64,000 bases of DNA from CALECP01 sp964389925. Lineage in GTDB: Bacteria; Chloroflexota; Anaerolineae; Promineifilales; Promineifilaceae. Under the pieces are notes generated by a model. The model saw nothing but the letters and a program-made list of their open reading frames with translations, was not told the DNA's origin and searched no databases. Made by a program: the position numbers and the translations under genes. Each line of letters starts with the position of its first letter. Position 1 is the stretch's first letter. Shown here one piece after another: positions 61,380-64,000 of the stretch. The stretch covers positions 14,133-78,132 of the forward strand of contig CAYMGE010000018.1 in the NCBI GenBank assembly GCA_964389925.1. Reading direction: 5' to 3'.

Positions 61380-61793
61380 ATGATTCGATATATAGATGAT
61401 GTTGAAGGCGTTTCGGCCGAGCAACTCAATGGCGGTTTTTTTGTCGGGTGGTCGAATCCTCCTTCCCCTGAAACCCACCGCCAAATTCTCCAAAATAGCT
61501 ACGCAGTTGTCATCGCTCTCGATGATAAAACTGGGCAAGTCGCGGGCTTTATCAACGCCATCTCCGACGGCGTGTTGTCAGCCTACATTCCGCTGCTCGA
61601 AGTTCTGCCAGCCTATCAAGGGCAGGGTATTGGTTCAGAATTGATACAGCGTATTCTGACCAAACTATCCCATCTTTATATGATCGATCTGCTATGTGAT
61701 GTCGAATTACAGCCATTTTATGCCCAGTTCGCTATGCTTAGAGCAACTGGCATGTTAATTCGCAACTATCATAATCAAGCAGGATCATCATGA
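61380..61793 (+). CDS. GNAT-family N-acetyltransferase
   Basis: 137 residues with the acetyl-CoA binding motif A, VLPAYQGQGIGSELIQRIL (~80-98), following a YIPLLEVL strand. The protein lies in the normal size range for GNATs. The N-terminal part (DVEGVSAEQLNGGFFVGW) is typical of small GNATs acting on unknown amines. The stop overlaps the ATG of the next gene by four bases (ATGA), so the two are co-translated. The acceptor substrate cannot be inferred. Confidence 0.85.
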   Translation: MIRYIDDVEGVSAEQLNGGFFVGWSNPPSPETHRQILQNSYAVVIALDDKTGQVAGFINAISDGVLSAYIPLLEVLPAYQGQGIGSELIQRILTKLSHLYMIDLLCDVELQPFYAQFAMLRATGMLIRNYHNQAGSS

Positions 61794-62809
61794 CACAAAC
61801 TATTCGCACACGCACACAGGAAAACTCGACCACGCCCATCGATGCAACAAGAGCAATGTGGTATGGGGTCGCATTTAGTGCAGCATTCACCGTTTTAATT
61901 TATTTTATTCGGCCGCTGCTCCCCCAATTTGAATTTCTGCCCGACACAGGATTCTCTTTCTATGTCTGGCAACTACCCAACCCAACCGCTGTCACCCGCG
62001 CCAGCGCGTGGATTGGCTATCTCGCCCACCAAGTCGCCTTTTGGTGGCTCATATACATCGCACAGCGCGACAAAACGAAGTACTCGCGCAACTTACATCG
62101 TGTCAACATTCTAGCGTTAGGCATGAACGCCTTCTTTATCGTCCTTCACCTGCTGCAAACGATGTTTTGGTACGATGGGCTGGCGCAAGATGTGTCTATT
62201 CTTTCATCACAAGGCTCAGTCATTTTGCTGCTCGTCATGGTGCTGTTGATGGAAAATCAGCGGCGCGGTCTCTTTTTTGGTAAAAAGATCAAGGCACTGA
62301 CAAAGCCAGCGGGCGCAGTCCGCACCTACCACGGCTATGTTTTTGCGTGGGCGGCCGTATACACCTTTTGGTATCACCCGATGGAAAATACATTTGGGCA
62401 CCTAGTTGGTTTTTTCTATATGTTTTTCCTTCTGCTACAAGGAAGCCTCTTTTTTACCCGCATTCATGTCAATAAATACTGGACATTTTTCCAAGAATTT
62501 TTGGTCTTGATACACGGCACGCTGGTTGCTATTGAAAGTGCATGGCGGCTGGACACCGATCCGTTTTGGTCGATGTTTTTCTTTGGTTTTGCCACGCTCG
62601 TCGTCGTCACGCAGATGTGGGGGCTGGATTTACCGAGCTGGGCAAACTGGGCAGTTATCATCAGTTTTATCGCCTTTGCCATCTACACATATAATGGCAA
62701 CTGGTCGGCCGCCAACGAAATCATCCGCATCCCTGTCATTGAGTACGGGTTAGTATTTGTATTGGCTGGGTTAATTTGGTTGGGCGGCAAAATTAGGTCA
62801 AGTCGTTGA
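61790..62809 (+). CDS. Polytopic membrane protein of unknown function
   Basis: 339 residues with about nine transmembrane helices. The interior is rich in Trp, Phe and His (for example VAFWWLIYIAQRDKTKYSRNLHR and YTFWYHPMENTFGHLVGFF). Conserved-looking His residues within helices could bind haem or metal, but I do not recognise a family. It begins with ATGA overlapping the GNAT stop. The pair may be functionally linked. Confidence 0.65.
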   Translation: MTQTIRTRTQENSTTPIDATRAMWYGVAFSAAFTVLIYFIRPLLPQFEFLPDTGFSFYVWQLPNPTAVTRASAWIGYLAHQVAFWWLIYIAQRDKTKYSRNLHRVNILALGMNAFFIVLHLLQTMFWYDGLAQDVSILSSQGSVILLLVMVLLMENQRRGLFFGKKIKALTKPAGAVRTYHGYVFAWAAVYTFWYHPMENTFGHLVGFFYMFFLLLQGSLFFTRIHVNKYWTFFQEFLVLIHGTLVAIESAWRLDTDPFWSMFFFGFATLVVVTQMWGLDLPSWANWAVIISFIAFAIYTYNGNWSAANEIIRIPVIEYGLVFVLAGLIWLGGKIRSSR

Positions 62810-62918
62810 CATTATCAGGCTTTTCCACGTATCAAATCAGCCCACAAACAGCTATAATTAGCGGCAGGCAGCCGAGATAGTTGTCTACAAATCAAACGTT
62901 TAACCCAGAGGAGTTGTC

Positions 62919-62966
62919 ATGAACCTGACGGCTCGCCAGCGCAGGAGCGAAAATGATAGGATGTGA
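62919..62966 (+). CDS. Possible 15-residue leader peptide
   Basis: GAGGAG (62908-62913) lies 5 nt before the ATG, an excellent ribosome binding site, yet the frame ends after 15 codons (Arg-rich, MNLTARQRRSENDRM). A TATAAT box at 62853-62858 precedes it, without a good -35. It could be a leader peptide for the SPFH gene or the stub of a lost gene. The CATCCTT repeats at 62977-62990 follow it. Confidence 0.35.
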   Translation: MNLTARQRRSENDRM

Positions 62967-63015
62967 ACCTAACTTTCATCCTTCATCCTTCCTCCTTATT
63001 CTTAGGAGCAAGCTA

Positions 63016-63780
63016 ATGGAAATCCTGATTCTACCCATTATTATTTTCACTATCGGCATTATTGCCACAGCAATTCGCGTGGTGAAGGAATATGAACGCG
63101 CCGTCATTTTCCGCATTGGTAAAGTCCAAGATGGGGCGAAGGGACCCGGCATCTTCTTCCTATTTCCCATCATCGACAAAATGGAGAAGGTCGATCTGCG
63201 TACCATTACGCTCGACGTTCCCGCGCAGGAAGCGATCACGCAAGACAACGTGACGGTGCGCGTCAATGCCGTTGTCTACTTCCGCGTCATCGACCCTGTT
63301 GCCGCGATCATCCAAATCGAGGACTACCGGCGCGCCACGTGGCAAATCGCCCAGACAAGCCTGCGTAACGTGATCGGTCAATCATCGCTCGACCAAATTC
63401 TGCAAGACCGTGAAAAGATCAACGACCGCCTGCAACACATCATTGATGATGCAACAGAGCCGTGGGGTGTCAAGGTCAGTATCGTCGAGATCAAGGATGT
63501 TGAGCTGAACAACCAGATGATTCGTGCAATGGCACGTGAGGCAGAGGCAGAGCGCGAGCGTCGTGCCAAAATCATCCATGCGACGGGTGAATTGCAGGCA
63601 TCTGAGCAGTTAGCGCAGGCTGCTCAAATGATTAACTCAGAGCCGGGCGCGATGACGTTGCGTTATCTGCAAACGCTCGTCGAGATCGGTGTAGAAAACA
63701 ACACGACGACGATCTTCCCGCTACCCGTTGAGTTCCTCAAGCCATTTTTAGAGAATTTGACCAGCAAAACGGATGGGTAG
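63016..63780 (+). CDS. SPFH/Band 7 (stomatin-like) membrane protein
   Basis: An N-terminal membrane hairpin (~1-22, LILPIIIFTIGIIATAI) is followed by the SPFH domain, with YERAVIFRIGKVQDGAKGPGIFF, DVPAQEAITQDNVTVRVNAVVYF and a coiled-coil end carrying AMAREAEAERERRAKIIHA. This pattern is bacterial stomatin/QmcA. Such proteins oligomerise on membrane microdomains and often pair with an NfeD protease, which is not seen here. The ATG at 63016 has AGGAG 8 nt upstream; longer frames lack support. Confidence 0.93.
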   Translation: MEILILPIIIFTIGIIATAIRVVKEYERAVIFRIGKVQDGAKGPGIFFLFPIIDKMEKVDLRTITLDVPAQEAITQDNVTVRVNAVVYFRVIDPVAAIIQIEDYRRATWQIAQTSLRNVIGQSSLDQILQDREKINDRLQHIIDDATEPWGVKVSIVEIKDVELNNQMIRAMAREAEAERERRAKIIHATGELQASEQLAQAAQMINSEPGAMTLRYLQTLVEIGVENNTTTIFPLPVEFLKPFLENLTSKTDG

Positions 63781-63953
63781 GTTCATGAGCAAAATCAGCC
63801 TGAGTCGTTAAAAAGTGGTCATAGGTGAACAAGCATGGTCATGCTGCCACAAGTTGTAAAAAAGAAGGGTCGCGCAAAAGAGCCGAGAACACGAGGCGCA
63901 AAGAAGCAGAGGGTGACAGATTGTCGCTCGATGTGGCTTGTGGTAGGAGCAAC

Positions 63954-63981
63954 TTGACAAAGACAGAGGACGTTTTATAAT
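63954..63981 (+). promoter_or_regulatory. Consensus promoter near the right edge
   Basis: TTGACA (63954-63959), a 16-bp spacer and TATAAT (63976-63981): both boxes are perfect. Start near 63988. The transcribed gene lies beyond the window; such strong promoters often serve stable RNAs. The rest of 63781-63953 shows nothing else I can name. Confidence 0.75.
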
Positions 63982-64000
63982 CGCCAAAGATGGATGATAT

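Larger units (their letters stand above)
59..61420. repeat. Dispersed octamer palindrome TCGGCCGA
   Basis: A manual scan found about 68 exact copies across the window, first at 59-66 and last at 61413-61420. Around 45 more sites have the core CGGCCG with other flanks. Most copies lie within genes on either strand and encode Ser-Ala-Asp/Glu, Gly-Arg or Arg-Pro according to frame. The distribution resembles the HIP1 octamer of cyanobacteria. Long gaps occur at 2915-8550 and 29100-32110. Confidence 0.85.

Overview
The window looks like a chromosome segment of a Chloroflexota-type bacterium (Anaerolineae/Caldilineae-like; inferred from gene content, not proven). Pointers are Thr-Pro-rich linkers in secreted proteins, an AglEFG-like sugar importer, a Bat/MoxR aerotolerance operon, an ABA4-like protein and many surface proteins with C-terminal membrane anchors. 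Base composition is moderate. The palindrome TCGGCCGA is scattered through it: I counted about 68 exact copies by eye, where roughly one is expected by chance. There is no CRISPR array, insertion sequence or phage region.

Layout. (1) 1-9627, minus strand: a phosphothreonine-type signalling cluster. It holds a secreted protein cut by the window edge, a membrane protein with zinc ribbon and two FHA-like domains, two paralogous single-pass proteins, a PP2C phosphatase with an ~840-residue extension, and an FHA-ATPase-winged-helix regulator. No kinase is visible. A near-identical 15-bp motif lies upstream of both the regulator and the phosphatase. (2) 9872-15469, plus strand: rodA, a histidine phosphatase, uroporphyrinogen-III methyltransferase and a large anchored extracellular nuclease. 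An FmdB-like gene converges on them. (3) 16278-33086, minus strand: a ~17-kb sugar operon headed by an autoregulated LacI-type repressor. It encodes a tandem-duplicated sugar-binding lipoprotein, two permeases, an ABA4-like protein, a GH13 enzyme, a GH1 beta-glucosidase, PPK2, a divergent GH13-like protein, a P-loop kinase-like protein and amylosucrase. The transporter ATPase is absent. (4) 33245-36389, plus: a decayed surface-protein remnant, tRNA-Ser(GGA) with promoter and terminator, a small exported protein, an M23 lipoprotein and a DUF309 protein. (5) 36495-44822: a beta-lactamase-fold protein with a repeat domain inserted in its catalytic fold, a STAND/TPR regulator, a secreted propeller protein and a small unknown protein. 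(6) 44858-53315, minus: moxR-DUF58-membrane protein-batA-batB/C fusion-batD-batE. (7) 53759-64000: carboxypeptidase Taq, a sensor histidine kinase, an S8 peptidase with Tyr-Tyr-Trp-Ser-Gly repeats, GNAT, a membrane protein, an SPFH protein and a strong promoter pointing off the right edge.

The best candidates for something undescribed are the FHA/PP2C/FHA-STAND-wHTH cluster with its shared upstream motif, the TCGGCCGA octamer, the double-domain sugar-binding protein, and the repeat domain inside the beta-lactamase fold. Several plus-strand genes (11033, 11646, 39682) have a -10 box placed so that transcription should start on the A of the ATG, which suggests leaderless mRNAs.
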